64,000 bases of DNA, from NCBI GenBank assembly GCA_017461725.1, contig JAFTXG010000003.1:1-64000 (forward strand). The letters are read 5' to 3'. This stretch comes from Lachnospiraceae bacterium (GTDB lineage: Bacteria; Bacillota; Clostridia; Lachnospirales; Lachnospiraceae). Below, one piece after another: positions 34,298 through 43,641 of this stretch; within the stretch, counting starts at the first letter, position 1; every line of letters starts with the position of its first letter. The position numbers and the translations under genes were made by a program. Below the pieces are notes generated by a model. It searched no databases, had not been told where the DNA came from, and saw nothing but the letters and a program-made list of their open reading frames with translations.

Positions 34298-35254
34298 TCA
34301 TATACTCGCGCTCTGCAGCGCTTTATACTGTCTGGGCGAGATTCCGTACTCCTGCTTGAATGCCCGGTAAAAGGACGAGTAATCCTTGAAGCCGACCAGT
34401 TGCCCCACCTGCTCCAGCGCGATTCCCTCCAGAATCAGATTCTTGGCTGCGATCAGTCTGCGCTGGGTCACGCAGTGATAGAAGCTGTCCCCCATCTTCT
34501 TTCGGAATGTCTGGGTGATGGTGCTCTCGCTGACATAAAACCGGCGAGCGATGTCCGCCAGGGTGATCTTGTCGGAGAGGTGGCGCTCCACATAGGCCAT
34601 GACCTGATCCAGAAGCTCCGGCTTCTCCGCCTTCAGCGGAAGTGTACCGCCCTCCTGCATGGCCCGATGAAGCTGGATCGCCAGCTGTATCGTGTTTCCC
34701 AGCACCGCCATCTCCCAGCCCATCTTCTGTTTCTCGGTCTCCCTCACTCCATTTCGGAAAAGCTCGCCAAGTGTCTCCCACTTCGTCCCGGCGGTTCGCA
34801 GCAGAAGACTGTTTCGCTCTGGATAAAACCGTTCATCCGGAACCATCTGCTCCATCAGATTGACAAACTCCACACTGATCCATACGATATCCCGCTTGTA
34901 GGGCTCCTCCATCACCGACGGGAACAGCGGACGATGGCTGACCCCCGGCGGCACAATGATCACATCCCCCTTTTGCAGGCGATATCGGTCCGTCCCCACC
35001 AGATACTCCACATCCCCCGCACTGCGACAGTAAAGCAATTCATAGAAGGAATGGCTGTGCAATGCCACCGGCGTGACCGTGTAGGAGGTGTCTCGGTGCG
35101 TGTCCACATACCGTGAACTCATCTCCAGCTCCTGGTACAGCTTTCCCGGATCATAGCCCATCTCGCGCAGAAGGGTATAAATCTCCTGTGCGTGCTCGCT
35201 GGAGACCGGTCCCGGAAAGGTGGCGGACAACTGCTTCAGATCGGATAATTTCAT
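34298..35254 (-). CDS. AraC-family transcriptional regulator
   Basis: 318 residues. The N-terminal cupin-like sensor (about 60-150) has H-S-H-S-F-Y-E-L-L-Y and V-I-I-V-P-P-G-V-S-H. The C-terminal 100 residues hold two helix-turn-helix motifs: I-T-L-A-D-I-A-R-R-F-Y-V-S-E-S-T-I, then V-G-Q-L-V-G-F-K-D-Y-S-S-F-Y-R-A-F-K. It is divergent from the GPH symporter operon across a 180-base gap with several TTGCA elements, so it probably activates that operon in response to its substrate. Confidence 0.93.
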   Translation of the reverse strand: MKLSDLKQLSATFPGPVSSEHAQEIYTLLREMGYDPGKLYQELEMSSRYVDTHRDTSYTVTPVALHSHSFYELLYCRSAGDVEYLVGTDRYRLQKGDVIIVPPGVSHRPLFPSVMEEPYKRDIVWISVEFVNLMEQMVPDERFYPERNSLLLRTAGTKWETLGELFRNGVRETEKQKMGWEMAVLGNTIQLAIQLHRAMQEGGTLPLKAEKPELLDQVMAYVERHLSDKITLADIARRFYVSESTITQTFRKKMGDSFYHCVTQRRLIAAKNLILEGIALEQVGQLVGFKDYSSFYRAFKQEYGISPRQYKALQSASI

Positions 35255-35285
35255 GCGTTTTCGTCTCCTATTTTGATTAGAGCGT

Positions 35286-35378
35286 TTGTTGCATTTAGTT
35301 TAATACATTTCTGTTGGATTTGCAATCTTTGTTCCCACATTTGCAATTTTATTTGCAGACTTCGTTTGATAGAATAGA
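35286..35378 (+). promoter_or_regulatory. Candidate AraC operator and promoter region
   Basis: Four TTGCA-type half-sites occur at about 35288, 35319, 35341 and 35353, the last overlapping a possible -35 (TTGCAG) spaced 16 bases from TAGACT. Repeated half-sites upstream of a weak -35 are typical for AraC activation. Assignment is inference. Confidence 0.45.
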
Positions 35379-35438
35379 CTTACAAACATCTGCGGAGTTC
35401 GAAAATGTCCGCACACAAAGGAATAGGAGGAATTACAA

Positions 35439-36842
35439 ATGGCTAAGAAAGAGAGATCCGGTCTTTCCCTGAAGCACAAGATCGGCTACGGCCTGGGTGA
35501 TGCAGGCGGCTGCATGACCTTCGCTCTGATGGGAACCTACGGTACCCGTTACTTCACCAACGTTCTGGAGGTTGACACCACCGTGTTGGCTATCCTGCTG
35601 CTGATCTGGAATGTCTGGGACGCAGTTAATGACCCCATGATGGGCGCGCTGATGGACAAGATGTTCGCAAAGAGCCACAACCCCAAGGGCAAGTTCCGTC
35701 CCTGGCTGCTTCGCTCCACCCCTCTGCTGGCAGTTACCGCCATCGTTTTCTGGACGGTTCCCACCTTCTTCGAGGGCATCGCCATGCTGATCGTGCTGTT
35801 CTTCTGTAAGATCGCTTACGAGGCATGCTACACCATGTTCAATATCCCCATGGGCTCCCTGCTCTCCGCGATGGCAAACACCGACGGTGAGCGTGCAGTT
35901 CTGTCCTCCGCTCGTGGCTTCGGTTCCATGGTCGGAAATATGGTTCCCATGATGATCTTCCCCGCTCTGCTGGAGAAGTACGGCGATTCCAACGCCATCG
36001 GTTACGGTATCGGTGCAGCTCTCTGTGCGGCAGTCGGCTTTGTCACCTGTCTGCTTCACTACTTCTGGACGGAGGAGCGCAACATCTCCGACAGTCCTTC
36101 TGTAAGCGCGGACAATATCAAGTTCACCGACATCCTTCATGTATTCAAAGTTAACCGTCCCTTCCTGGCACTGTGTATCCACGGCGTTTCCATCTGCTGC
36201 ATGCAGTATGTGGGCCAGACTCTGGGTACCTACATGTACGCAGACGTTATGGGCGATATCGGTATCATGCAGTACGCCACCGTTGTTTCCATGCCCCTGA
36301 TGCTGGCAGTTCTGTTCGGTGCTCCCGCACTGGCTAAGAAGTTCGGTCTGGAGCGCACCATCCGCTACAGCCTGATCATCGGCGGTCTGACCTATGTTGC
36401 TCTGTTCGCTATGCACATGGTGATGGATGTTCCCGCCATCGTTCACATGCTGGTAAGCAACACCGCTATGGGTATCGCGATGCTGTCCATCCAGATGCAG
36501 TGGGGTCTGGTAGGTGAGACCATCGACTACAATGAGATGATCACGGGCAAGCGTACCGAGGGCTCCATCTACGGTACCTTCAACCTGTCCCGCCGTATCG
36601 GCCAGACCATCGGTAACTCCGCAGCAGTTCTGGCGCTGGGCTGGATCGGCTACGACGCTGAGGCCGCAAAGGCAGGTCTTGCACAGACTGCCGGCACCAT
36701 CACCGGTCTGAAGGTTATCTGTGTGCTGGTTCCCGCATTCTTCGTTATCGGCTCCTGGGCTGCATTCAAGTATGTATGGAATATCACTCCCGAGGTTCGC
36801 GCAGAGATGGCTGCTCGCAAGGCTGCTAAGTCCGCAAAGTAA
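35439..36842 (+). CDS. GPH-family sugar/glycoside:cation symporter
   Basis: 467 residues with 12 predicted membrane segments. The signature N-D-P-M-M-G of the glycoside-pentoside-hexuronide (MelB-like, TC 2.A.2) family follows a W-N-V-W-D-A-V segment near residue 60, and the R-S-T-P-L-L loop near 90 is typical. The start has AGGAGG. The C-terminus is Lys/Ala-rich. It heads an operon with a creatininase-like amidohydrolase and a type B carboxylesterase, so the cargo may be an esterified or amidated glycoside, which is inference. Confidence 0.9.
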   Translation: MAKKERSGLSLKHKIGYGLGDAGGCMTFALMGTYGTRYFTNVLEVDTTVLAILLLIWNVWDAVNDPMMGALMDKMFAKSHNPKGKFRPWLLRSTPLLAVTAIVFWTVPTFFEGIAMLIVLFFCKIAYEACYTMFNIPMGSLLSAMANTDGERAVLSSARGFGSMVGNMVPMMIFPALLEKYGDSNAIGYGIGAALCAAVGFVTCLLHYFWTEERNISDSPSVSADNIKFTDILHVFKVNRPFLALCIHGVSICCMQYVGQTLGTYMYADVMGDIGIMQYATVVSMPLMLAVLFGAPALAKKFGLERTIRYSLIIGGLTYVALFAMHMVMDVPAIVHMLVSNTAMGIAMLSIQMQWGLVGETIDYNEMITGKRTEGSIYGTFNLSRRIGQTIGNSAAVLALGWIGYDAEAAKAGLAQTAGTITGLKVICVLVPAFFVIGSWAAFKYVWNITPEVRAEMAARKAAKSAK

Positions 36843-37016
36843 TCTCACATTATAACGAAAAACACGCTGGCTATTGATGAAACCAGTTTTGGTAAAGTGA
36901 AAGGGCGGCACGGTATCTTGCCATGTCGCTCTTTTCTCAACTCAGATTTTCGCTATCACGGCGATTTCTCATGCACTACTGAGAGTCTGACGATTAATTT
37001 CTAAAAGGAGATTCAC

Positions 37017-37853
37017 ATGGAACTTCGCACCCGTATATTCGGAAAAATGTTAAACTCCGAGGTACAGGAGTACCTCAAACACAATGATATCATCATCGTC
37101 CCGGTGGGAACCACCGAGATGCACGGAGGATTTCCGCTGGACTGTGAGACCGTGATCAGCGAGGCCTACGCCCTGAAAATGGCGGAGAGCTGTGACGGTC
37201 TGGTGCTCACCGGTCTGCCCTACTTCTACGCAGGCGCCACCGCTTCCGGCCGCGGCACTGTACAGGTCTCTGTCCGCCAGGGCATTGACTATCTGGGTGC
37301 CATCGCGCGCAGCCTGCTGCGCCTGGGATTCAAGCGCCAGGTGTATATCAGCTTCCACGGCCCCGCGCACATGACCATCTGCCCCATGATCCGCGATTTC
37401 TATGACGAGACCGGCGTGCCGATTCTGTACATGGATGCCATGATGCACTTCAACAAATGCCGCGACCTGCTGACCAGCTTCGCCGCATTCCACGACATCA
37501 CCGTGGGCGCATATAAAATTATGCATCGACTGGATGACATTGCGCTGGTTACCGGCTATAATCATACTGAGCCTCAGAGCTGCGCCCCCTTCAACGATCT
37601 GTTTGCACTGGGCTACCAGAGTGCGGCAGTCGGATATTGCTTCGGCGAGAACGGCGACCACATGGCCACCCCCGACATCCCCGACCTGGAGACCCGCGAC
37701 AGAATGGCTGACCTGGGTGCCGACCTGATCTGCAGGATGGTCGAGCGCATGGATATGCCTCACGTGGTGGAACAGCTGAAAAAACTTGAGGAGTACGGTC
37801 ACGAGAACGAGCAGAAGTATCCCTGGATGCCCTCTGCCTGGAACAACCGTTAA
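37017..37853 (+). CDS. Creatininase-family amidohydrolase
   Basis: 278 residues. The metal-binding motif P-V-G-T-T-E34-M-H36-G, followed by F-P-L-D42, matches creatininase (P-V-G-S-x-E-Q-H-G-x-H-L-x-x-x-T-D). A further S-F-H-G-P-A-H segment near 113-119 corresponds to the N-G-H-G-x-N region, with some variation: the N is replaced by F. The second E-N-G-D-H near 210 is also present. Members cleave cyclic or linear amides (creatinine, formamidopyrimidines, mycofactocin precursors). AAAGGAG precedes the ATG. It is spaced 10 bases from the esterase and probably shares its substrate. Confidence 0.82.
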   Translation: MELRTRIFGKMLNSEVQEYLKHNDIIIVPVGTTEMHGGFPLDCETVISEAYALKMAESCDGLVLTGLPYFYAGATASGRGTVQVSVRQGIDYLGAIARSLLRLGFKRQVYISFHGPAHMTICPMIRDFYDETGVPILYMDAMMHFNKCRDLLTSFAAFHDITVGAYKIMHRLDDIALVTGYNHTEPQSCAPFNDLFALGYQSAAVGYCFGENGDHMATPDIPDLETRDRMADLGADLICRMVERMDMPHVVEQLKKLEEYGHENEQKYPWMPSAWNNR

Positions 37854-37863
37854 AGGAGACAGC

Positions 37864-39225
37864 ATGGAATACACAGTAACAACACCCTGCGGCCCTGTCC
37901 GCGGTACCGATTGCCGGTTACCCGGCGTTGCAGCCTTCAAGGGCATTCGCTACGCCACCGCAGGCCGCTTTGAATACCCCAAGCAGGTGACCCACTGGGA
38001 CGGCACCTACGATGCCACCGCCTACGGTCACTGCAGCTATCAGCCCCGCTCCTTCTACAACGAGGCTGAGATGCCGGAGAAGGCATTCTACTACAACGAG
38101 TTCCGCAAAGGTGAGACCTACACCTACAGCGAGGACTGTCTTTTCCTCAACATCTGGACCCCTGAGGAGGCACTGAACGGCAGCAAGCTTCCCGTCATCG
38201 TCTATATCCACGGCGGCGGATTCACCGGCGGCTGCGGCCACGAAAAGCACTTTGACGGCCCGGTATGGCCGAAGAAAGGTGTCATCGCCGTGACACTCAA
38301 TTACCGTCTCGGCCCTCTGGGCTTTATCTGTCTGCCCGAGTTGAAAGAGGAGGCAGGATTCACCGGAAACTACGGTCTCTGCGACCAGCTGACGGCGATC
38401 CAGTGGGTACACGACAATATCTCCGCCTTCGGCGGCGATCCCGACAATGTGACCATCATGGGCCAGAGCGCAGGTGCCATGAGCGTTCAGCAGCACTGTT
38501 TAAGCCCCTTAGGCGACGGCCTGTTCCACAAGGCAGTCATGTCCAGCGGCGCAGGTGTCCACAAGATGCTCTCCGCCGGCGCGCCCGAGCAGAATTATGC
38601 GTTCTGGCACACGGTGATGGAGCGCTGCGGATGTACTACACTGGAGGAGTTCCGCGCACTTCCCGTGGAGAAGCTGTTCTCTGAGTGGAAGCTGGCCAAG
38701 AAGGAAGTGAAGGGCGGCATGCGCGCCGTCTCCCCCGTTCTGGACGGCAGACTGATCGTCGGCACCGGAGTGGATCTTCTGGCTGCCGGAAAGCAGAAAC
38801 AGATTTCCTACATGGCCGGCGCTACCAGCGAGGACGTGATGCCTCCCATCATCTACAGCATGGCAAAGGATTGGTGTCAGGCTCAGTCAAAGGCCAGCTA
38901 CGCCTGGTTCTTTGACCGCAAGCTCCCCGGCGACAAGCACGGCGCATGGCACTCCAGCGACCTGTGGTACTGGTTTGGCACCCTGAAAAACTGCTGGCGC
39001 CCCATGGAGAAAAAGGACTACGATCTGAGCGAGCAGATGAGCGATTATCTGACCAACTTCGCCAAGTACGGCGATCCCAACGGCACCGCACACGCAGCAT
39101 GGCAGCCCATGAGCGCGAAGCAGGACAAGGTACTCCGCTTCGGCGAGGGTGACACCCGCATGGGAAAGGCGAGCAAGCTGAAGTTGATTTATACCATGCT
39201 GACCAATAAGGCGGTTGGGGAGTAA
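37864..39225 (+). CDS. Type B carboxylesterase
   Basis: 453 residues from the ATG at 37864 (AAGGAGA upstream); a longer in-frame start would overlap the amidohydrolase. Alpha/beta-hydrolase of the cholinesterase/para-nitrobenzyl-esterase type: F-K-G-I-R-Y-A near 26, S-E-D-C-L-F-L-N-I-W-T-P near 88, oxyanion hole H-G-G-G-F near 118, and nucleophile elbow G-Q-S202-A-G. A late H in the G-A-W-H-S-S-D-L-W-Y-W-F-G segment is the likely catalytic His. There is no signal peptide, so it acts in the cytoplasm after uptake by the GPH symporter. Confidence 0.9.
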   Translation: MEYTVTTPCGPVRGTDCRLPGVAAFKGIRYATAGRFEYPKQVTHWDGTYDATAYGHCSYQPRSFYNEAEMPEKAFYYNEFRKGETYTYSEDCLFLNIWTPEEALNGSKLPVIVYIHGGGFTGGCGHEKHFDGPVWPKKGVIAVTLNYRLGPLGFICLPELKEEAGFTGNYGLCDQLTAIQWVHDNISAFGGDPDNVTIMGQSAGAMSVQQHCLSPLGDGLFHKAVMSSGAGVHKMLSAGAPEQNYAFWHTVMERCGCTTLEEFRALPVEKLFSEWKLAKKEVKGGMRAVSPVLDGRLIVGTGVDLLAAGKQKQISYMAGATSEDVMPPIIYSMAKDWCQAQSKASYAWFFDRKLPGDKHGAWHSSDLWYWFGTLKNCWRPMEKKDYDLSEQMSDYLTNFAKYGDPNGTAHAAWQPMSAKQDKVLRFGEGDTRMGKASKLKLIYTMLTNKAVGE

Positions 39226-39250
39226 TCCTCTCCCGATATAATTTGCAGTT

Positions 39251-39300
39251 AAAAATGACTTACCATGGTTGAACAGATGATCAACCGGTAAGTCATTTTT
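39251..39300. terminator. Bidirectional terminator between esterase and aldolase genes
   Basis: AAAAATGACTTACC pairs with GGTAAGTCATTTTT, with an additional GGTTGA/TCAACC stem inside, giving A- and T-runs on both sides. Confidence 0.85.
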
Positions 39301-39304
39301 ATAC

Positions 39305-40099
39305 TTAATCCTCTGAAAGTTTTTTGGAACATTCCTGCATCGTTTCCAACACACGGTATCCACCGGAGATTACACTTGCAATATCGGTGCTGGCAGATAT
39401 AAAATCCACACCCTTATTTAGCCAGTGTGTCAGTTCCTCTGCATCTGCAGCACCTGTGGACAGGCCAATTACCTTACCACAGTTGTGCGCTTTCTTTACA
39501 GACAGCTCAACAAGCCGGTTAGTTTTTTTCCCTTGCAAAGCGTAGCCCAACTCACCTACAGAGCCGCTCATATCCATAGGTCCGATTACGAAGCCGTCAA
39601 GATACGGAATTTTTGCCATCTCTTCCATAGCCTCCACTGCATCTATACTTTCTATCATAATCAGTCTTACCGTTTCCTTACTCTTGCCTTCTATGTACTC
39701 CCGTATACTCTCAATACCATAAGAAACAGCCCGGGACGGTCCGAAGCCACGTTTACCTTCAGGTGGATAAATGCAGGTGTCTATTGCGCGTTTAGCATCC
39801 TCAACACTGTTCACCATCGGTACAACAATAGCATCCGGCCCCATTTCCAAAACACGCTTAATGCTCGGGATATCATTCCAAGTAACCCTAACCATGCACG
39901 GTGTTTGCCCGGATGCTTTGGCAGCGATAAGATGCTGCTTTACTGTGTGAAAATCCGTGGGAGTATGCTCCATATCTATCCAAAAATAATCAAATCCCAC
40001 TTTGCCCAGCATTTCACAAACACGATAATCGTTTAAACATATATGAGTGCCGAATAATCGCTTTCCTGAATTCAACGCGTCACGAAAAGCATTGCCCAT
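39305..40099 (-). CDS. HpcH/HpaI-family aldolase (2-keto acid aldolase)
   Basis: 264 residues from the ATG at 40099 (AAGGAGG). The TIM-barrel motifs of class II pyruvate aldolases are visible: F-D-Y-F-W-I-D-M-E-H near 35-44, L-G-S-W-type G-P-D-A-I-V-V-P-M-V-N-S near 95, R-G-F-G-P-S-R-A near 127 and M-I-E-S-I near 160. A conserved Arg in V-R-V-T-W-N near 72 and Asp/His at the N-terminal site support metal-dependent aldol chemistry. It is the second gene after the beta-propeller protein (13-base gap) and AT-richer than the neighbours on the right. Confidence 0.88.
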   Translation of the reverse strand: MGNAFRDALNSGKRLFGTHICLNDYRVCEMLGKVGFDYFWIDMEHTPTDFHTVKQHLIAAKASGQTPCMVRVTWNDIPSIKRVLEMGPDAIVVPMVNSVEDAKRAIDTCIYPPEGKRGFGPSRAVSYGIESIREYIEGKSKETVRLIMIESIDAVEAMEEMAKIPYLDGFVIGPMDMSGSVGELGYALQGKKTNRLVELSVKKAHNCGKVIGLSTGAADAEELTHWLNKGVDFISASTDIASVISGGYRVLETMQECSKKLSED

Positions 40100-40112
40100 T
40101 TGTTTTTCCTCC

Positions 40113-41537
40113 TTATCTAAATTGAAACGAGTAGATTTCCGCATCATATAGTTCTACGCACATTTTAACTTCCTGACCTTTTATATCAGAAAGCGGACGT
40201 TTAAAATCAACCATACGGTCAATAGAATCTCCAAACAACTCTCCGCTGTCGTAATCTCCTGCTATGTTTCCATTTATATCTTCGAAATAAATCCGCATAT
40301 GACCGGCTGCCGAGGTTGAAAAATTTACAAATAAATTCTCACCGTCAAATATAAACGGTTTTGTAACAAGCTTACCGCCCGAGAAACCGGCGCCTCGACT
40401 TACAAATCCATCCATGCGCAGTGTGTAGCGAAAAACCTGAACAGGTCCGTCCGACCAATCGTTAGCAGATGCGTAGAAGGAAAGTTCCCTGTCCTCATCA
40501 CCAACAGTTGCCTTTGTAGACAGCATCCCGTATGCCAGATATCCGTCGCCGTATACCCAACGCATTGCGCTTTCAGGACCCGGACGTACGAAAGCCTCAT
40601 TAAACCTGCGGAAATTACTGCCGTCTCGCGAACACATAAAAAGACCGTCTGTAACCGCAAGACCGAATCGACGATTAAATTTCATCCGCCACCTGCGATG
40701 TTCAGCACCGCAAAGCCTATCATAATTTGCAGTCCATTCAGCTCGTTCTGTATATCGTGTCGGAAATCCTACATATATATGCGGAGCACGAAAATACGGC
40801 TGAATTCCGTTAGTATACATTTGAAAGTCGTAAGGTGAATCAATATATGAAATCGGCTTCGGTTCAGACCAATTCTTAAAATCCTTTGATTCAAGAACAC
40901 GTACATCACGAACCCGTTTCCCATCCGCCCCGTCATGAACATCCCTTGCGTAACAAACATACACGTTTTTGTTTTCATCCCAAAAAACACTGTTATAGGA
41001 ATCAAAAGCCCCCTTGTCGGTTATCATCCATCCTTCTTTGAAATGAATGCCGTCATGGCTTGTCATACACCATAGCTCCTTTTTTCTTTTCCCCGATTTG
41101 GTATAAATTCCTTTATACTTTTCCTGAGGCGAGCAGTCGGGATTTTTATCGATAAAGACATGAAAAGCGTCCATTGAATTTGTAATAACAACAACATTAT
41201 TATCGGTACTTCCATTAATTTCGCAAATCCCGAGATTAGGCTTATGCCAACAGATCCCTTCTTTACTTTCTGCATAACAGATATGAAAAAACGGCGGTTT
41301 ATGAGCAGTACGTTCCTCATTATACATAGGAAAACAGATATAATACATTCTGAAAATATCACCGTCTTCAAAAACGGTATAATACACCCATCCGTTTGCT
41401 TCCCACGCAGCATTGTTGGTCATTACACATTCACGCCTGACCGGGCTGTGAAGCCACTCCCGCGCTGTTGTTCTTTCTTTGTCTATAAGATATAAATCCA
41501 CAAAAAGTTCTCTACGGTTTCCTATATTCAAACCCAT
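40113..41537 (-). CDS. Glycosidase-like five-bladed beta-propeller protein
   Basis: 474 residues without signal peptide. Repeated blade motifs W-x-x-x-x-x-x-G/D and a S-x-D-G-I-x-F/W pattern (E-S-K-E-G-I-C-W near 90, T-S-H-D-G-I-H-F near 165, C-S-R-D-G-S-N-F near 305) are typical of GH32/GH43/GH130-like propellers. R-E-L-F-V-D-L-Y-L-I-D at the N-terminus is seen in a family of uncharacterised propeller proteins. Catalytic acids cannot be assigned. With the HpcH/HpaI aldolase it probably forms an operon controlled by the divergent AraC gene. Confidence 0.7.
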   Translation of the reverse strand: MGLNIGNRRELFVDLYLIDKERTTAREWLHSPVRRECVMTNNAAWEANGWVYYTVFEDGDIFRMYYICFPMYNEERTAHKPPFFHICYAESKEGICWHKPNLGICEINGSTDNNVVVITNSMDAFHVFIDKNPDCSPQEKYKGIYTKSGKRKKELWCMTSHDGIHFKEGWMITDKGAFDSYNSVFWDENKNVYVCYARDVHDGADGKRVRDVRVLESKDFKNWSEPKPISYIDSPYDFQMYTNGIQPYFRAPHIYVGFPTRYTERAEWTANYDRLCGAEHRRWRMKFNRRFGLAVTDGLFMCSRDGSNFRRFNEAFVRPGPESAMRWVYGDGYLAYGMLSTKATVGDEDRELSFYASANDWSDGPVQVFRYTLRMDGFVSRGAGFSGGKLVTKPFIFDGENLFVNFSTSAAGHMRIYFEDINGNIAGDYDSGELFGDSIDRMVDFKRPLSDIKGQEVKMCVELYDAEIYSFQFR

Positions 41538-41681
41538 ACATAATCTCCCTTCCTAAGAGTAACGTGGTATTGACATTATAAAATGCAAAAAACGTTATGT
41601 AAATTCATTTTTTTGCTCTATACATTGTATTTTTTGCAAAAATGCAGTAGAATGAGTGTAAAGATAAAAAGAGGAAATAAG

Positions 41682-42470
41682 ATGAAACTATATTGTGACT
41701 ACGGACACATCAACTTCAAATATGCAAAGGGGAAAACAGACATATATGGTAAGACCTTTCACGCCTGCTATGAGATCTATTTGTTATTAAACGGCAAAGT
41801 CGAATTTGTAAATAATCATACAAGGCAACTCATCCGTCCTTATCAGTTAATTGTTGTCCCTCCCGGAGAATATCATCAATTTATCGTTTTAGATGAAATA
41901 AATAATTATGAAAGATGTGTTTTAAATATTTTTCCTGAACTTTTTGAGCCGGATATTTTAAAAAACGCACTTATCGGAAAAGAGATATTGCGCTTACCTT
42001 CGTCTCACCGGATAATCGAGCATTTTTTATATCTTATCGAACGTGTTTCAAGCGCAAACGACGCTGACCTTAAATACATTCTGCCGGCTGTCGGTACAGA
42101 TATCATTTTTTCGATTAAGAATCATTCCGATGCCCAGGAACTTCCACAGGGGACATTACACTCAATTTCCGTAGAATTAATGCGCTATATAGATGATCAT
42201 TACACAGAAGCGTTGGATCTGAACACGCTCTCCGAAAAATTTCACTTTTCAGTTTCCTCCATATGCCATATTTTCAAGGAGGACTTTGGGATCAGTATAA
42301 AGAAATGCATTTTGCAAAAACGAATAAATGCGGCTCACATGGCTTTGCAGCGTGGTGAACGCCCCGAAGCAGTATGTGCGGCTTACGGTTTTTCTAACTA
42401 TTCAACCTTTTACCGCGCTTATAAAAATCATGTTGGTGTTCCGCCTTCTAAATATGTTCCACATAAATAA
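41682..42470 (+). CDS. AraC-family transcriptional regulator
   Basis: 262 residues from the ATG at 41682 (GAGGA upstream); 33 open codons before it look non-coding. The N-terminal cupin part contains E-I-Y-L-L-L-N-G-K-V-E and I-V-V-P-P-G-E-Y-H-Q-F. The C-terminal HTH pair has L-D-L-N-T-L-S-E-K-F-H-F-S-V-S-S-I-C and V-C-A-A-Y-G-F-S-N-Y-S-T-F-Y-R-A-Y-K. It is divergent from the propeller/aldolase operon and shares its AT-rich composition, supporting joint regulation and perhaps joint acquisition. Confidence 0.92.
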   Translation: MKLYCDYGHINFKYAKGKTDIYGKTFHACYEIYLLLNGKVEFVNNHTRQLIRPYQLIVVPPGEYHQFIVLDEINNYERCVLNIFPELFEPDILKNALIGKEILRLPSSHRIIEHFLYLIERVSSANDADLKYILPAVGTDIIFSIKNHSDAQELPQGTLHSISVELMRYIDDHYTEALDLNTLSEKFHFSVSSICHIFKEDFGISIKKCILQKRINAAHMALQRGERPEAVCAAYGFSNYSTFYRAYKNHVGVPPSKYVPHK

Positions 42471-42496
42471 GGCAAATGCTGGATATATCCCTTCGC

Positions 42497-43609
42497 TCAA
42501 ATATTCAATATCGCACAAATCTGCTCCACCGCCTGATCGTAAGTGTCAAACTGCACCACGTAGTCACAGATCTCCGCATTCTGCTTCTCCGCGTCGATGG
42601 CGATCAGTCGATTTACCTTATCCTCGATGGAGGAATTTTTCCTGAGGATTGAGGCCAGCAGCGCCTTTTTATTCCGCTTGATGTAGATGGTGATCACATT
42701 CTGGAAGTTGGTTTTCAGGGACATGGCCCCGCAAATATCCATGGTGGTCATGACATGCTTGCCTGCGGCCAATATTTTTTCCACGTCCGTCTTTCGGGAG
42801 CCGTAGCCCTGGCCCGCATACATGGTGGACTGGAACATCTCTCCGCTCTCACACATACTGTGGAAGGTCTCCAGAGACACATAATTGTACCACTCGTTTT
42901 TCTCCACCGCCGTGGGGTCATTGGTGGTGTAGCTGACCAGCTTTTCAAACCGATCGGTCCGGGCCAGCACCTGCTTTGCGATTTTTGACTTACCGCTGCC
43001 GGAGGGTCCTACCAATACTACGATGCTGGGCTGATTTAACGAAAACTGATCCGGCCTCACGCTGTAACTGTCGGCGATGACCTCCACCAGCTTCAGAAAC
43101 TCGTCGTAGGTGTTAACCGCCAGCATACCGGTGGCCTCCTGATTCCAGGGGCGGCGCATCAGGATCGGGTAGGCCGCATTGGAGCGGAACACATTGTGCA
43201 TGCCATCATCAAAGAGAATATCCACATTGATTTTGTCCTTGCGGGAACCCATGTAGATGTGATCCGCAGGGATCTCCGGAAACTCCTCCATGATCCGCTT
43301 CGCCCGGATCCCCATGAACTCCGGAGGGATGGACGTGGACACAAAGACCTCCGTCATCTGCGTCAATTTGCGCACGAACTCCTTCGCCCCTTTGATCACC
43401 GGCTGATTGCGGTAAAACTCCGGGTCATTGAAAAACTCAAAAATCACGTCGGCGCGGGTGCCCAGTTTTCCCCAGCGGTTCACCTCGTAGATGGACAGCG
43501 GCGGGTCAAACTGATATTTTTCATTGGCCAGACTGATGGCGTAGGGAATGCACTCCATCAACAGGTCATCGATATCTAAAGCAGTGGAAAGTCTAAATCT
43601 TCGGTTCAT
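42497..43609 (-). CDS. HAD-type 5'-nucleotidase fused to a guanylate-kinase-like domain
   Basis: 370 residues from the ATG at 43609. The N-terminal half is a HAD phosphatase of the NT5C type: A-L-D-I-D-D-L-L near 10, V-F-V-S-T-S-I-P near 90 and V-D-I-L-F-D-D-G-M-H near 130. The C-terminal half (from about 195) is a P-loop domain with V-G-P-S-G-S-G-K-S-K and a guanylate-kinase-like core (S-Y-T-T-N, then a Y-G-S-R-K-T-D-V segment and T-T-M-D-I-C-G). Fusion of a nucleotidase with an NMP-kinase-like module in one chain is uncommon and suggests coupled nucleotide turnover or a signalling role. A longer in-frame start at 43678 is possible but has no good site. Confidence 0.8.
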   Translation of the reverse strand: MNRRFRLSTALDIDDLLMECIPYAISLANEKYQFDPPLSIYEVNRWGKLGTRADVIFEFFNDPEFYRNQPVIKGAKEFVRKLTQMTEVFVSTSIPPEFMGIRAKRIMEEFPEIPADHIYMGSRKDKINVDILFDDGMHNVFRSNAAYPILMRRPWNQEATGMLAVNTYDEFLKLVEVIADSYSVRPDQFSLNQPSIVVLVGPSGSGKSKIAKQVLARTDRFEKLVSYTTNDPTAVEKNEWYNYVSLETFHSMCESGEMFQSTMYAGQGYGSRKTDVEKILAAGKHVMTTMDICGAMSLKTNFQNVITIYIKRNKKALLASILRKNSSIEDKVNRLIAIDAEKQNAEICDYVVQFDTYDQAVEQICAILNI

Positions 43610-43641
43610 TGGCTGGTCTCGCTTTCTGAAAATAAGGTCAT

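Noticed and set aside
35433-36911. 492-codon minus-strand frame opposite the GPH symporter
   Set aside because: Composition is unlike a protein and the sense strand is an unambiguous transporter.
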